In this document: one piece after another, positions 12,301-27,300 of the stretch
Layout of the letters: each line of letters begins with the position of its first letter
Position numbering within the stretch: position 1 is the first letter of the stretch
Origin: Owenia fusiformis
Taxonomy: Eukaryota; Annelida; Polychaeta; Sabellida; Oweniidae
Assembly: GCA_903813345.2 (NCBI GenBank)
Contig: CAIIXF020000006.1
Location: forward strand, 7,118,989-7,182,988
Direction of reading: 5' to 3'
Length of the DNA: 64,000 nt
The notes under the pieces: model-generated
What the model saw: only the letters and a program-made list of their open reading frames with translations
Databases searched by the model: none
What the model was told of the DNA's origin: nothing
Made by a program: the position numbers and the translations under genes

Positions 12301-15300
12301 GTGCCTTTGGCTTAGGCTTACCATCACCATTTCATTTCACCATCTTCCTCATCACTAAGCTCATGGGCTTGCATGTTGTTATGTCCATTCAGAAATACTT
12401 TGAAGTGGTTGAGAAAATCAAGCCACAATCAGATACTTGAATCCACAGCTGATGACACTCAGTACTACGCCTGACCAAGAGTGGTACACTTACACTATTC
12501 AATGTGAGTGTAATAGTTGAATAGTCTTGCATGCTTTTCTCCATTCCCGTGTTAAGAGATAATGATGAGGGGGCAGCACAGGGGCTTCAATAAAACTACA
12601 GTTCAACTGTTCAGTGCCAACAGCACACAAGTAATATGTAGTAATGAGATATCTTTTAGATTGTTGTTATGCTAACATTTGAGTCTTCATTTAGAAGTTT
12701 ATGTGCAAGATATTTTTTTATTCTTGATGGTGCATTATTAAGTGTTCATACCAAAGAGATGTCGTCTTTTTGTCATTAAAGATGTATATTCATTAAAGGG
12801 GTCATGTGTATTACAGAGGTCCTCGTTGTAGAAAGATGTTTCATGGATAGGGAGAGATATTCCTATTTATAATAGGAAAAGGTTCATTAAAGAGGTGTTT
12901 ACATTTAAAGATGTATATTTGCTAAAAAGGTCTTCATATGTTAGAGATATACAGTGTATACAATATTAAGAGGTGCTTACAATAGAGGTGTTCACAATAT
13001 ACACATACAATATCCAATGCTTTATAATTCCCTAGCACTGGCATAGAAACTATAGAAACCCAGTAGAGGACAAATTACATTTCTTGTGATCTCTACTGAA
13101 CAACCCTTGCTGAAAATCTAAGAATAATCATGTTTTTTCTCTGAACTCTAAAGAAATAAAAAGAATTTGAGTAGAGGCATTGATTTAACATAGCCATCTA
13201 CATGAAAAATCAATTTAAAGATTGCTTTTAGAATTATTTTGGAGAAAACATGTGGAGTATAAGGAAGATGAAGCAAAGGAAAGAATTTGTAAACAGTTCT
13301 TTTATTTTCCCAATAGTGTATTTACATGCTGATATACTACATTGCCGAATTATTGATCTCTGACTGTTCCCGAACACTGATCCAGTCTCAGAGGCAATTT
13401 TAGCTCAATCAGTGGTTTTTATCTGGATATCATTGCAAAATATATGCAAAGAAACATATATTGGACTCAATATGTAGCTCAGGCATCTGTCTGACCATTG
13501 GTTCTTCTGTCCATTCAATCTCTCTTGATTTATCACCAATGGTTGTATAGATTCAAACTACAAATGGAGTATGTGTATATGTTTATATGGACATTTATTT
13601 TATGTTCATCCATAGTATTATTTGACCTGTCATTGCCATTTCCCAACTTCTCTCATACTTGAGAAATTGGCAAATTTGACTTCAAAAAGTCACATTTTGT
13701 CATTTAGCAATTATGCTGTAAAGAAGTACCACAAGGGTTATTAGTTGTCAAATTATGTGTTTATACATTTTCGTAGAATTTTTATTTGAAACATAAGAAC
13801 AAATCCTATGCTAAGGGCTTAGGATTTGTTTCTATGTTTCAAATAAAAATTCCATGAATATTGAAGGAAGAAACAACTTTTTTCAACACCCATGAACTCC
13901 ATAATAATGCGGAAATGAAAACATAATAGAGGCTAATAGTAACAATCATTTTGATAAGAAGAAATCATTGCACAGCTATTTTTATCTATGAGTATGCTTA
14001 TAGATTTCAATATGATTATGTCTTTTCTGTGAAAAATATATTTGTATATTGTGAATGCTAAATGTCTGTTAATGTACAATGGATTCTTTTAGAGGAAAAT
14101 CTGGAAATGTGTTTTTATGAATGCACTGTAAAGAATCAATAGTAAGAGACATACATGTACATGTATAGGGTTCTTATATGATGATAAAAAATCATATTGT
14201 GAACAAACAAGAATTTTTGTCAGGAGGTTGAAGTGTTCTTATATATTTTAAAGTTCCTTATTGAGGACAAAAGTGTACGTGATCACAAGCATGTAAGGAT
14301 ATGCTAAATGGGATAATCCAGGATAATCTCTTAGATTAAATAAGATTATCTCTAACACTTCAAGAGAGTGAGACATTATCAGGTAGATTGACCTAATTTA
14401 AGATATAGTCTTGGATGACCTTGCTTCTCAATGCCTGGCAAGACTAATCTTGTTACTTTCTTGTTTTATAGCATTGTACATATCTCTTTATTAATGTTTT
14501 TACAAGAAGACTTCAGGATCTAATCTTAGTAGCGTATAATTTGATAAATGTTCATCTGATTTTCTAGTTCAGATTGTCGTCACCAATTCTATGCCATTTG
14601 CTGTTGTTGCCAAACTCAAACTGCTCAAGATTCTAGCAATAGTCTCATATAATTTTCCTTTGCTAATGTGATTGTCATCCATTATTTTACATTGTACAAT
14701 GTCAGGACTTTTCAAGACAATCTGATTTGTTTGTTCCTCAGCCTTGATTTTCTCTCCAACAGTATATGATATGGTCGTTTCTTGTGATCTTATCTTCGAC
14801 TCTCTGATTGGTTGAGTCCTAGCGGTAAAATAATGATCATAGTCAGAGGAATAAACTCCTTGTCAGAGGTTGGCATTCTTGCTGTTGATCACAGGGTAGT
14901 ATTATAGTAGACATTCTATAAGAAGGTGAATAGTGATAGTCAATTTGTCTGATTTCCTTTATTGTTCACTGAACATTAGACTAATGTAGCATGCTAAGCC
15001 AGGTTGTTAATTGGACCTAATTCACTTGTTTTCAGTATCAGTGATTCTATCTTCTATGACATTGGCATGAAATGATTGTCATGTTATAGAAGTGTTATCT
15101 CTACATTGAAGCAAGTGGGGCTGCGGCCACTTGAGATTTTGAAAAGCTGATGACCATGAAGAAAATCGTGACATTGGAATAGATTCTGCTGGTCAATGAA
15201 CAGCTGCTGGATTACTATCACTGAAAAATGTAGAGGTCGTTTCCTAAACCGAATGATGGAAATTAGCTTCCAGATAATGATTTTTGACCCATCAATTTGT

Positions 15301-18300
15301 CAATATCATAACTTTCTATATTGCATTCTGGGTGATTTATTTGTTGATGGCTGTTACAGTGAGGTAATTGGAGTAATAGACGTGACATGATTTTACTGGC
15401 GGCTACTCTTGTCAACTTTTTTGTCTCAATTTCTGTATTTTTATCTTATCTCACTGATACTTTGCACAAATTGATTAATTTCCTAAATATTTTCTATTGA
15501 AATATAAGAAATCATAGATTTTGTATTTTGATCTGATTGTTATTCCTTTAAATTGAGTTTATAGAAGAATAAAAACACGTCCTGGACAGTATATAAGGGA
15601 TTCTCCGTACATTTGCTTGATTAATTTCAACAAAGCTTTTGTTTGAAGGTGAATCATTTATCATTAGTTCATCAACAAGAATAGAAAAATGTTAATTTTC
15701 TATGAGATTTTTTATGCGTCCCTTACGAGAAATTTGCAATACTGCGGCAATGTTTGTGCTAATAAAATACAATCCAAAAATACACTTGAGTTTTGTATTT
15801 AGCATGACTTTAATATGAACGCTTCATTGAGTTTTAATAATATTTCTGACTTCGTGATTTTCAGATTAGAAAATTGCCCTTAGTCTTAAAATTAAAATAT
15901 ATGTATTGGGAAGATTTTTTACTCCGGCTTAAAGTATGATAATGTCAACGCCACGTGGTGTTCGATGATTTATATCAAGTCATTCTAAATCATTGATTTA
16001 ATATGCTCCCATATCAGTGAGATGCAAATTAGGAAATCAAAATTTATCATTTATTTTTTGAGAAAGTTGTCTAAAAGGAATCATTGCAACTTTATGTCGC
16101 TAGAAAAAAGTTAATTTTGTTTTTATGTCCTGAGTTTTATTGGTGCGTAAACTGATAAACTTTTGACCAATACAACACCTTGTATTTCATTAATAATGCC
16201 AAATTAATCAATCGTAAATAAAAAAAATCGTTATGGAAGAGAAAGTTCTCCTTTGGTAGGACAGTTTCTCAGATAATCACACTGCCCTACCTCGATAGCG
16301 CATGCGCGAATTTTTTGGCTTTCAACCACGTCGCTTTTGAGTATTTCGACTGCTTAGTCAAAAGGTTAATACGTTTGGTGCTCGGAGTGAGTCAATATTG
16401 CTATTCGCTGAACTTTAGTGGTGCAATAGTGAAGTCCATGTTCCAAGTTATATGATAGTTGAAGAAAGAATGTAAATAATATCGTTTTAAATTTTAAAAT
16501 ATTTGATATGTCATAGTACACGGTACACAGATGCAAAAGTTGATCAATACAGGGTACAAGGAATGTAAATTGCTCAATAGTACAGGGAGCGAGAAAGTAA
16601 GCTGATTATACAGACATACTATGTCCCGATCTCATGTAAATTTACGTTGCAAACAGTGAAAATAATGCTAAAAAGGCCACCTGTTGATGCTTTGAGGTGT
16701 CATCAATTGTTATTTAATCCAAATAAAGTAAACATTATTTTGTAGATTTAGACACGGGCTTTCAGGTCGTATACTAGTATGCATTTTAGTCATTAAAGAA
16801 CGCTAGATTATACGTGTTACTAGGGTATCAATTTAAAATGAAATAACGAAATTAAATATGAACACGTTAATGATAAATGACTATCCGCTATCAGGATTAA
16901 TGACTATCCGCTATTCAGAATAATTAAAATTGCCTGAACTACATGTAAAGAATCGTTCTATATAATCCTTGAATGGTCTAATTCACTACCGTCCTCAAAA
17001 AACGATCATTTAAAATATTTTTTTCAAAATACCACCATGCCACGACTTGAGAGCATATTGTTCTTCACGATTTGCTGTAGCGCTGATATGACATCGTATT
17101 TCTCTATAATTGTAAAAAAACTAATACCAGATCGATGTAGTCTTATATGGCGTGTTAAATGTCAGATGTTTTTGGATGGTATCTGCTCCAGTGATTTTGC
17201 ATTTAATCATTAAACGCTCATCACAAGACACCTCGAAACAAACATTATCCTCTTTGTGACAAGAGGAAAAATGTTTCACAACATGTTATGCCTTACGGGA
17301 AAGTAAAGATACATTTCTGGGACGACGTTTTGTGCATCTTAAGATTTTAGAAAAACAATTAATTCACAAAAATACAGTTGAATAACATACTGGAAAACGT
17401 ATACACATATAACACGATGACACGCAGTTTAAATAACAGTTAACTGTTTTTTTGTTACATATCTATGTAACATTTTCGAAGGGAAACTTACATGCTCCCT
17501 GTACGTTGATAGATTTACTGAAATGTATCGTGTATTGCATTGAGTTTTGCTTCTCTGCGCCCACTATTATCTATCTTTGCCTATAGTGTTTTTTTGCCAA
17601 CAATACTCTACAAACTGCTTGATTAATCAATTCTATGTCTGGTAGAATACTAGAAATAAATATAAAATGTATTTTACGTTCAGAAATATGAAATTAAACC
17701 CACGTCCTCCATTTGCAACTTAGCTGTACCCTGTTTCCCTTTTAAACCTGGTCACGTGGTAGGGTAGTGTGATAATAGGGTGATATATGTGTCCAATGTT
17801 TCAATATTATTGAGCATGGATACATTTAAAACAGAGAGTTCTTACATGTAACTAACTTACTTGGTAACTGTGTCATGTAGAGGTGTAACTCCCGAGTCAG
17901 TAACTCGAGTACAGCTCGTCAGAGCTGCCTATGCATTGGCTCGAGTTGTCCTCTAGAAACTCGCAATCTATTTCAACTCGCGAGCTAGCTATAACTCGAG
18001 TCAACTCGCGAGTTTCGCCTATCTTGCAAGCATGTAAAATGAATTCGGGTCCCAGAGATCGTGCAACATTACTTCATTACTGGAATAAATATACCAATGA
18101 TCGCCATATTTAGCGCCCGTCACCTAAAAAACACTCTCAAAGCTTCACAAAGTTCAACAAATATCGTGGAATGACGAGTTACACCAAAAATATCAGAAAA
18201 AGATCGACTATCGAAGGAACTCAACGGGCGATAATAGAGTAGTCATTAAAATTGAATTGAAAAATGGTACCCTTATTCTCACGTCGTTTACACGACTTTT

Positions 18301-21300
18301 ACATAAAAAGATGATCTATCATTAAATTAAGATCATAAGTCTTAACTTTAGATCAATAACCAGCAGTCTTTTGTATAAATAATGAAGATAATCCGGGAAA
18401 ACCATTCATTAATTTGAGGGGCCCTTCTGGGTTTTCTAAAATATTGTTTGGTTAGATTCTTGCGATGGCCCCACGTGTTAAATACCTTTTAGATGTGATT
18501 AAACCAGAGAAACTTGCCGCTTGAAGTTACAGTAATTTTGTATAGCCGGGTTTACAATATGTACTGGACGAAATGAATGAACTCGAGTTTTACTCGAGTT
18601 TTGGAAATATTTGGCAAGTTGAACTCGAGTTGGATTTTTCTGGCGAGTTACACCTCTAGTGTCATGTTGCTTGTAACTCGACTATATTATTGGTAACTAA
18701 ATGCTACTTGTAACTGGCATATATAACTGGTAACTAAACCATGCTATATAAGTTTAAAAAATGGCCTATTTTAATAATGAATAGTATGGGACAAGTGAAA
18801 CAAATTTTCACTGATTTTATTAGAAAAGCTGAAATGTGCATATCTTTGAGAATATAAATTGGCTTACAGATGTGTTTCACTTCAAGGATATGACTGTGAA
18901 GATCTGCAGATGTTCATCCATAGTGGTCAAACAATAACAGTAGTGGTATTTTATATGCTGAATGTATCACTTTACAAATTCATATTTGAATACAGGCCAA
19001 GAATGAAAAGAAAATCAATGAAAATTGAATAATTTTTGGCGTAAACATGAATTTTCAATTTGCCATTCAGAAAGTTACATGCTGCTAAATATTTGTTTGC
19101 GCTGGTCCAGAGTCAAATTAAATTACACATTGAAGTAGATAATCTAACTTTGTGCTACTTGTTATAAGTATAGTATCAATGTACGTATATGCTCGTATAT
19201 TTGGATGCAGCAAAAATGTCCATCATACTCATGATATATCATTTTAAAGTTTTGTTTTCTTATTGATAAATTAACAATATATGAGAGTGAAGATTGTTAA
19301 TTTGAATTCTCTCTTGTATGTAAACACCTCATTGCTAAAGGAAACACCTGACTGATTGAATGAACACCCATAGTAATATAAACACCCTATCTTATAGAAG
19401 GAAACTGAATGGTCAGTAAATGCTTTTCATGTCTTGATTATTAATGTCTAATATGATTCTCACAAAACATCTTACTAAAAGGAAATTTTAACTGTGAATA
19501 TCTATATAAAAGAAACACCTAATTAAATTTCACATTTCCTGAAATTGAACACTTTATACATATTCAGTGTTTGTTGAATAATTAGATATTACACATTATG
19601 AGTATGAGAAACTTAATGTCCATAATCTGTAATTTTCTTCCAAGCATTTTAGAGCCGTTTAGCAGAGGTCGTTTCGACTGAGTTAGAAATTATTGGATTG
19701 ATTTTTTCAGCAAGATATAATAATGATTCATTGGAAGATTTACGATAATGATGTCTTTTATGAGGTTATTTAGGCTAGGATAATTAAGAAATTGTTGTAA
19801 TGTTTAACATATCCTCCCCTAGATAATTTAACATATCCATCCCTCTGCTAAAGCATATTCTTCCTTATTGTTATTTAGCTAGGTCTCTAACCTGACCTTA
19901 AAATCCTCCACAGTTTTTATTTATCCCAACAACCTTTAACTTTCACCATCAATAGACTTTCATAAGATCTTATTTTCTGTAAATATAAAACCTTAAAAAT
20001 GCTTACCAAGCAAGCAGCATGATAAGTTTAAAAATCTAAGAAACTTTGTAGTGTTTTTCAAATACGATTAATTTGCTTATTTGGAGCTATCTACATCAAA
20101 ATAATCCTGGGGAGTACTGAGATCATATCAGGTTACCTGCACTGACAATCCTTGCATTGAGTGTCCTTGTCTACAGAATCCAATCAAAAATATGAGTTTT
20201 TTTATTCAGTGTATTTGTCTCTAAGTATAGGTTCCCAATGTACCATTTACTCTGCAACTGAGTCGATGAATCACATTAGTTTGGCCTCCAGAACTGGTCA
20301 GTGAATCATATTCGTTTGGCTTTCAGAACTGATCATGGTTTTTGTGCGGCATAAACTGAATTTGACTGGTCTTTCCCAGAATGGAGCCAAATAACTATCT
20401 GATGGTAGTTTCAGAGGGATTACCTCCTTTACATTGTTACACTCCCAATGATGCCTTTATGCACAATTCAAAGGTTTGTGTTCGACCCCCTCCACACATG
20501 CTGAATGGTGGGGATTATGACAAAATAAAATTTGGGCTGTCAAATTTAATACCTCAGGAGCCTTGTGAGTCAATTTCCCCACCCTAAGAGCACAATAACT
20601 GGTCAAATATATTCAAAATTCAGATTACTGGGAATATGTATTTTAAGTCCATACTTCCAGGATGAAGTTCAATGTCAGAATGCCACCCCCTGGGACAGTT
20701 ACTGTACATGTGTGTCAGATTCCCAACTCTTCCCCTGTGAGGTTCTCACTCCTCAGGAAAATATTAATATCTTCCCCAGTTTATTATCGTTTCCTCAGTT
20801 TATGTCGATGTTTTCTCTTATGATATACTTTGTATCTTTTTCATCCATGTATATGACTTGTATCTAACATACAGACTATAACAGTAGGGGTAGCAGAAAC
20901 TAAATACAAGATTTAGTGCTTCATTCCATCAGCAAATCTAGCATAGATGGAATATCAATAAGAAAATGAACTGTTTATCATTCCAAACATCTGTCTATCA
21001 AAAGAACTTGGAATAATGTGCCATAAAGTATCTTGAGATGAGAGCGTAGATGTATGGATAGAATATGAAAAAGAATGTAAACATAGTTTTTGCTTAAAAT
21101 ATGTTGTAGGCTGTAGTAGTGTGTGGTCTTTTAACTGACATTGAACTCTTAGTAATGAGCTCCTATTATATCTCAGAGATGGGAAAGTTGTAGATGATAA
21201 AAGATTAAAAGTATATCTCATATTAGGACAAGAAAGAACAGGAAGATTATGGTCAGCATCATTGCTTCTAAGTTCTAATATTACTTATGAAGATACATCT

Positions 21301-24300
21301 TTGACAAGTATCGACACATCTGAGCATAGCCTATCATAACAAAAGGCAGATCAGTGATCACAGATTGTCGTGTCCTTCGGGACGGTGACACATTTAATGA
21401 AAAATGTACTCAAATTTTGTTCGTTTTTTATCTCCTATCACACTCTATGATTTGAAAATTGATCAAATAATATTCGCAATAAAAATGTTGCCAGGATACT
21501 AATAATCTGCCGATTACAAAGAAGGGAAACAAAACCTAATCAATATCTAACCTTTATCTGCTCATCAGTGTCTTACTTGTTAGAAATCATATAGAATTTG
21601 TATGAGGGTTCACTCTCTGGGTGTCTTATTTTTGTCATCTTGGTTGACATCACTTGCAACATTATTTGAGTGGGATGCGCTGGGTATCTATTATTCAGAC
21701 CCTGACTGTCATATCTTCCATATATATTTGTATTGGTTAATGATAAATGGGGCTGTTATGAATGGTTAACAGCCCAGGGTGTCCTTAGACAATTTTTTTC
21801 TTTTGACTTTTAATTAGCTAAAACCTCATCTTGTTATTGGATTTCGAAAATGAGATATTCGGTCGGATTTATCGCATTTATTTGCCGTAAAATAACACTT
21901 GAGGAGCGATCAGGTTATTGTTGCAAAAATATGATGTCTTTCTTCAGTCCCTGATGTTTTCCCTTAAATAAGATCACGATGGTTATGTTTTGAAATGTGA
22001 AATAGAAACAAGAAGATGAGAAATAGAAATTAATGATGCATATAAGCATGAAATGAAAGAAAAGTTTATAAAATATAGAGAGAAATAACATGGAAAATGC
22101 ATGAACTATGAGATTTTTAGATACAGATTCGGTCTTTTGTTGATAGGTTGATAAATGCAGTGATGCATTATGGGACAGGTTAAACTATTGTAGAAATGTA
22201 AATCAACAACTTTTGACGTCATTAATAGAATTAATCTATTATTGGAGACACTAGATTAATTGATTGTAAATATGTGTATATTGTTGTGTATATTTTGATA
22301 TTGTAATCTGAATGTGAACTTTATACCCTTTCATTAAGTGTTGACTTGATTTTTTGTATTGAAATACATCTGTAATACCAATGAAGTAATTCTTGTATAA
22401 ATACCACCATAACTAATGAATAAGTCACAGTATTGTTGTGTTAAATGCGTTCTGTAGCCAACTTCCATGAGTAAGGGTTGATGAAAATATATATATGTTT
22501 TTAGTTGCTTTCAGGTAGATCATATTATTAAAATACGTGAAAACACATCCTTCCGACATGTCAATTATTATATGTCTTACGGGATTTTGAAAAGCAATGG
22601 CATTAGAGTACTTCAACAGGAGAACATGTCATCCTTGGCCCAAGAGTAATTCATTGCATTACATTCATGATCTGCTATGAAAGCAGTGAATGACCGATCT
22701 TGAAGGATGGAACATGTATATGGCAAGCACATTTTGTACCAACAGGATTGCGTGTTGCATTGAGGATTACCAACAAGAGTAGATACAATAGATGCTTGAC
22801 TAAGTTTTTCTCTTAGAATTGTCTATACTTTTCAAAGAAATGTTAAGGGTTCATTAAGAAATTGATTAACTTATGAAATTGACATTTGTTGTCACATACT
22901 ATAACTGCTGAGGTGTCATCCTCCATAGCAGGTGTTTAGAATCCATTCCTCCTTCCTTGAGAGGAACAAATGGAAAATCCCTGCTCTTGGAGAATGCTGA
23001 GGTGTTTGATGGAGGTGTTCTAACTTGTAGAATTGTTCAACTTGCTATAGGTGTTCTTCATAAAGGGTTTAACTGTATGGAATAAATATTGTACTCATTG
23101 AATCCAACACATGAATAAAGATTTCAAATGAACAATTTAAAGTTTTGGTTTGTTGGTCTACATGTCGAAATTCCACTTTAACCAGGTCATTATTTATATC
23201 ATTCCAGCAAACAAAGAAATACTTGATTCACATTTATCATTGGGGAAGACATTATCTGAGATAAAGCCACAATATTTGGTTTGATGTTCCTGGGCATAAA
23301 TGTAAACGCATTGTGGTCATGATTTTATTCACAAAATACAGAATCAAAGCATGGAATGGTCAATGAATAAATTGTTCAGGCTTGAAGTACATAAGTTTAA
23401 TTGTTCAAAAATGCAAGAAAGTCTACCAGTTTGATTGAAATTTACAGAGAAATGGTGTAAAATAGGCATGATCTGATTGCTATTTGAGAAAGGGTTGTGA
23501 TGATTCGTCACTCAGGACCAAAATATGTCACAGTGTTCCAGCATGTCATCTCTTTGGATTGATTTAATAGTAAAGAGGGAGAAAGGGGGACTTGTAATGT
23601 TGATCTTTACAAAAGACTTGACACATCTGAACTAAAGAGGGTAATCTAACTTTTCTGCAACCTCTAATATACTTAATGTTTATACATATACAGTAAAATT
23701 TGTATAAGTAGAACACATTTTGAAAAAGTGTTTCACTTAAAGGGAGGTATCCTATTACACAGGTTGATCAAAATTAAACTAAGGGTTCATTATTTCTTCC
23801 ATGAGATTTTAAAAACTGTTCTACTACTATATAGGTTAAACCTGTCTTATCGAACACCTCTCTCGATTCTATAAAAACCTTGTCCTTAATAAATACCATT
23901 TCACAAAACATACTTTATTGACGGTATGAAAAATCTTTGTAGTGAACAGATATAATGCTATAATGAGCACTTGTAGCTAAAGGTGTTCAATATACAGGTT
24001 TTACTGGAGTACTTGTGAGTGGGTGATTGAAGTTTTTTCAATAAACTTTTACTGGGCCTTTGGGAAAACTAGTTTTTTGTACTGATAATATATAATGTAC
24101 CCAGATACACGTATATAGTTTTCAAATCAAATATATATACAGTATATCAGGTTTTGCTGTAGTTCTTATGAATGGCTTGTTTATATATTTTCAATGTGAT
24201 GCTATATATTAGTTCTACGTATTATTATGTTATTATAGAGTGTTTTATTGATAATACCTGATAAAGCTCAAGATGTTCCTAAAATATATTTTGATTATCT

Positions 24301-27300
24301 TTTAAGTGTTTAACAAAAGTGTTTAATATAAAAACAAAATAAAGTCCTTCTTAATCTTGAAATGGTTTAGGAATCAAGAACCATGTAAACTCATTCAGAC
24401 TTATTATCATTCACTTTCAATTCATTGATGTACTAGATATTCATAAAAATAGATATTGATGTTTTTTACAAGAACAGTACACAGCCCTAAAAATGTTCAG
24501 AATTCCGTATCAGTCCTTTATGACATCATCATTTCTTATGTTGTCTCATGACATCATTCATGTACGATCCAGCTGGGGCATTCTTGTACTTTCCATTATT
24601 CACCTTATCATACTGCATTGATTTCAATATCAAACTTAAAGTTATCTCATTAAAATCATGGTACACCTTTTTCCAAAATAGGTGTACCATTCCAAAATAG
24701 CAGAGATTGTCCATTTTAAGGGGTATGTGCAGTGAGGATTAAAATATTAAAACTAATCAAAAATATTTTATTTTGTATGATTTCAGATAATAATCCATAT
24801 GATGCTTTGCAAAGTTCTTGGGATACTCCGTACTGCCGACAATTTTTACAACTTACAAGACACATTATCGACATACCAAAGTTTAGCATACAAGTAAGTC
24901 GGTACCATAGTCTAGTGTACAATATGAAATAATAACCCCTTCATCAGCTTAAAAAAAGCATATCAGTTCGAGACATTTCAAGTTGCACTGTAGAATATTG
25001 AGTGAAATATCTGTATTGTTTAGCATTATGTATAAAAACATGAGAGATGAGAAAAATACAAGAAATAAAATAAACATTAAGGCGGGAATTTTTGAATAAA
25101 CAATTTGTTTAAGAAAGAGGACGTAGGAGCAGAAATTGAGAAATTTCATTGCTTACAATCTTTTTGTAACTTAAGCAGTATTTTTGTGGATACATTGTCA
25201 ATGTCTGGATATTAAAAGGACCCCAGGAATTATCACTCATCCCACATGATGACATTCATTTTGTGTGTTTATATATCGTCATTATATACATGTAGTATAT
25301 TGTTATTTCATTGTCTATAGGGTGTCATAACAACCGCATATCTTTTTTACAGGAGTTTGAATTTGCGCTGAAAGAGTTTGACGATATCCTTATAAACTAT
25401 ATATTCACACAACTTCTACGATTTTTAGATGAGGTGAAATCACCTATACTGTAAGTAGTATAAAAGGTAATGTACAAATCAATGTTCATATAAATGTTGT
25501 CATATTGTTGTCTGTATTATAATATAACAGTTGATTAGAGGTAGATTGATAGTAACACACATCACATGCTTTTTTAATTCAATGAATGCTGAGTTGTACT
25601 TGGATTACAGGACCCGTTATACTGTGTGATGATTCTCTGATGATAACATTTAACAATGAGATCAGAGTAGCACATGATATGATTGGGGCCTATAACCCAT
25701 TTGATTCCAGCCATAAATATGTAATAGTATCAACATGCATGTCTCTTTTTCATCTATGTCTTGAACATAGCCACATTTACATACTAGGTGCATTGCATGT
25801 GTAGTAGAGGATATATTAGTATAGTCAATTAATTAGTTTAGATTTCCATATAATCATTTAGATTTATGCATGAGGTTTACTGAAATTTCATATTTTGAAT
25901 CAGAAAATGATGTTTATTAGATTATAAAATATCCTATCTTATAACTTGATAATTTTTTTTTAATTTTTTTATATTATTAATAGAATTTATGAAAATGAAA
26001 ATAAAAACAACAGAAAGATCATTATTTGGACATTTTGGAAGATTTGAAGACATAATGTTTATTTATTGTTTGAATATACATCTATAAAGTAAAAAATGAT
26101 TGTTTTATTTCCCAATGCTGTAACATATTTGTTTATCTTACAGGAAATGAGAGGCTGAGGACAGATTCTTGTCACGGGAGATACCAACTGTTTTTTTTCT
26201 ATTTATGCTAGTCGATATGTGAATTCTGCGTGGAATAAGGGATAATGTCCACAACGATCGGAAAGAACAATATTTCATTTGGTTCCCATCCTCTCATATA
26301 ATGGAATATTACAATGTATGAAAAATCAGCTCTCATCACTAATAAAATCATCATTGATGATCCTTCCTAATTCAGTTAACCAAATCCACAACTGTTGATA
26401 TTTTGACATCATCCCTCAAGAACAGGGAAAAGATAGAATATACATGGCCCACATAACACAGAGTCTTCCCAGAATTAGAGTTAGAGCAAGTGGATGCAGC
26501 ACCCATCTGAAATTTTAAAAACAGGCTTGCACCCACCTGAGAATCCACTTGCATCCACTTGAAAATGACAAAAATCTTGAAAATGGGGTTATTTTGACCA
26601 ATTTTGGTCTTCATTGTGAAAATGAAAATTTTGCACCCACTTGAGAAAATATCCTTAGCAGAACACAGTGACATATTATTTCTTTCATCATATTGAAACA
26701 TTTATGAGGCAAAGATATTTGTTCAATCATTTATACCAGTAAGGTGAACTATGTTTGGTGTCTGTTAAAAGAGGGCATTGATTTGTCACTTTTCATTCAC
26801 TTCATAACAATTCTTTTTATTATTGATTTTTAGAGGTCAGTATGAAGATGGACATGCACTGTTCTTGATAGTTGAAGCTAATATCAATTTTAATTGACTA
26901 TTATTTGTGGGATTTCAGGATCTGTTCCAGGTTTCAATCTACGTTCTTCCAAATTTGGTGTGTCTGAAATCAAAGCATTTATCCACCATCTCCCCATCTC
27001 CATTTGTCTCCTAGCAACCAGATGCTGCAAACAATTAAGAATTTGACCCAGATTATCAATTTGAAATTCTAGAGATTTGAGTAAACATTGAAAGAGTGTG
27101 TGATGTATGTTATAGATGACAATAAACATGTATGATTCTTTTTTCAGACTATCCAACTTTGACATTGTGCTGGGAGAGCTCCTAGCTAAAGAGAACCCGC
27201 GTAATAACCAGCTTCATCGTTGCAAGTTCAAACATCTTCGTGGCGATGAAAAGGTAATTAATGCAAGCTTAAAAATGTTTGAAATATTCACAGGTTGAAT

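Larger units (their letters stand above)
18667..24786 (+). other. Intron 1, last part
   Basis: About 6.1 kb of AT-rich intron ending at the exon 2 acceptor. It includes a GTGTCCTTCGGGAC hairpin (21368-21392), and decayed ACAGTAAAAC-type elements (about 22900-23070 and 23688-24005). The 100-codon and shorter frames around 20381-20867 have no recognisable features and are not called. Confidence 0.55.

Noticed and set aside
20381-20867. Two adjacent 68- and 100-codon frames, possible small gene
   Set aside because: They overlap in different frames, contain no recognisable motif and lack splice or promoter context inside a long intron.
21368-21392. SINE insertion
   Set aside because: Only a short hairpin word resembles SINE 3' sequence; no tRNA-related head, tail or target duplication was found. 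Listed only as a low-confidence relic.
26142-26200. Possible extra exon after TATCTTACAG
   Set aside because: It would break the phase 2 link between exons 3 and 4, and no conserved sequence follows.
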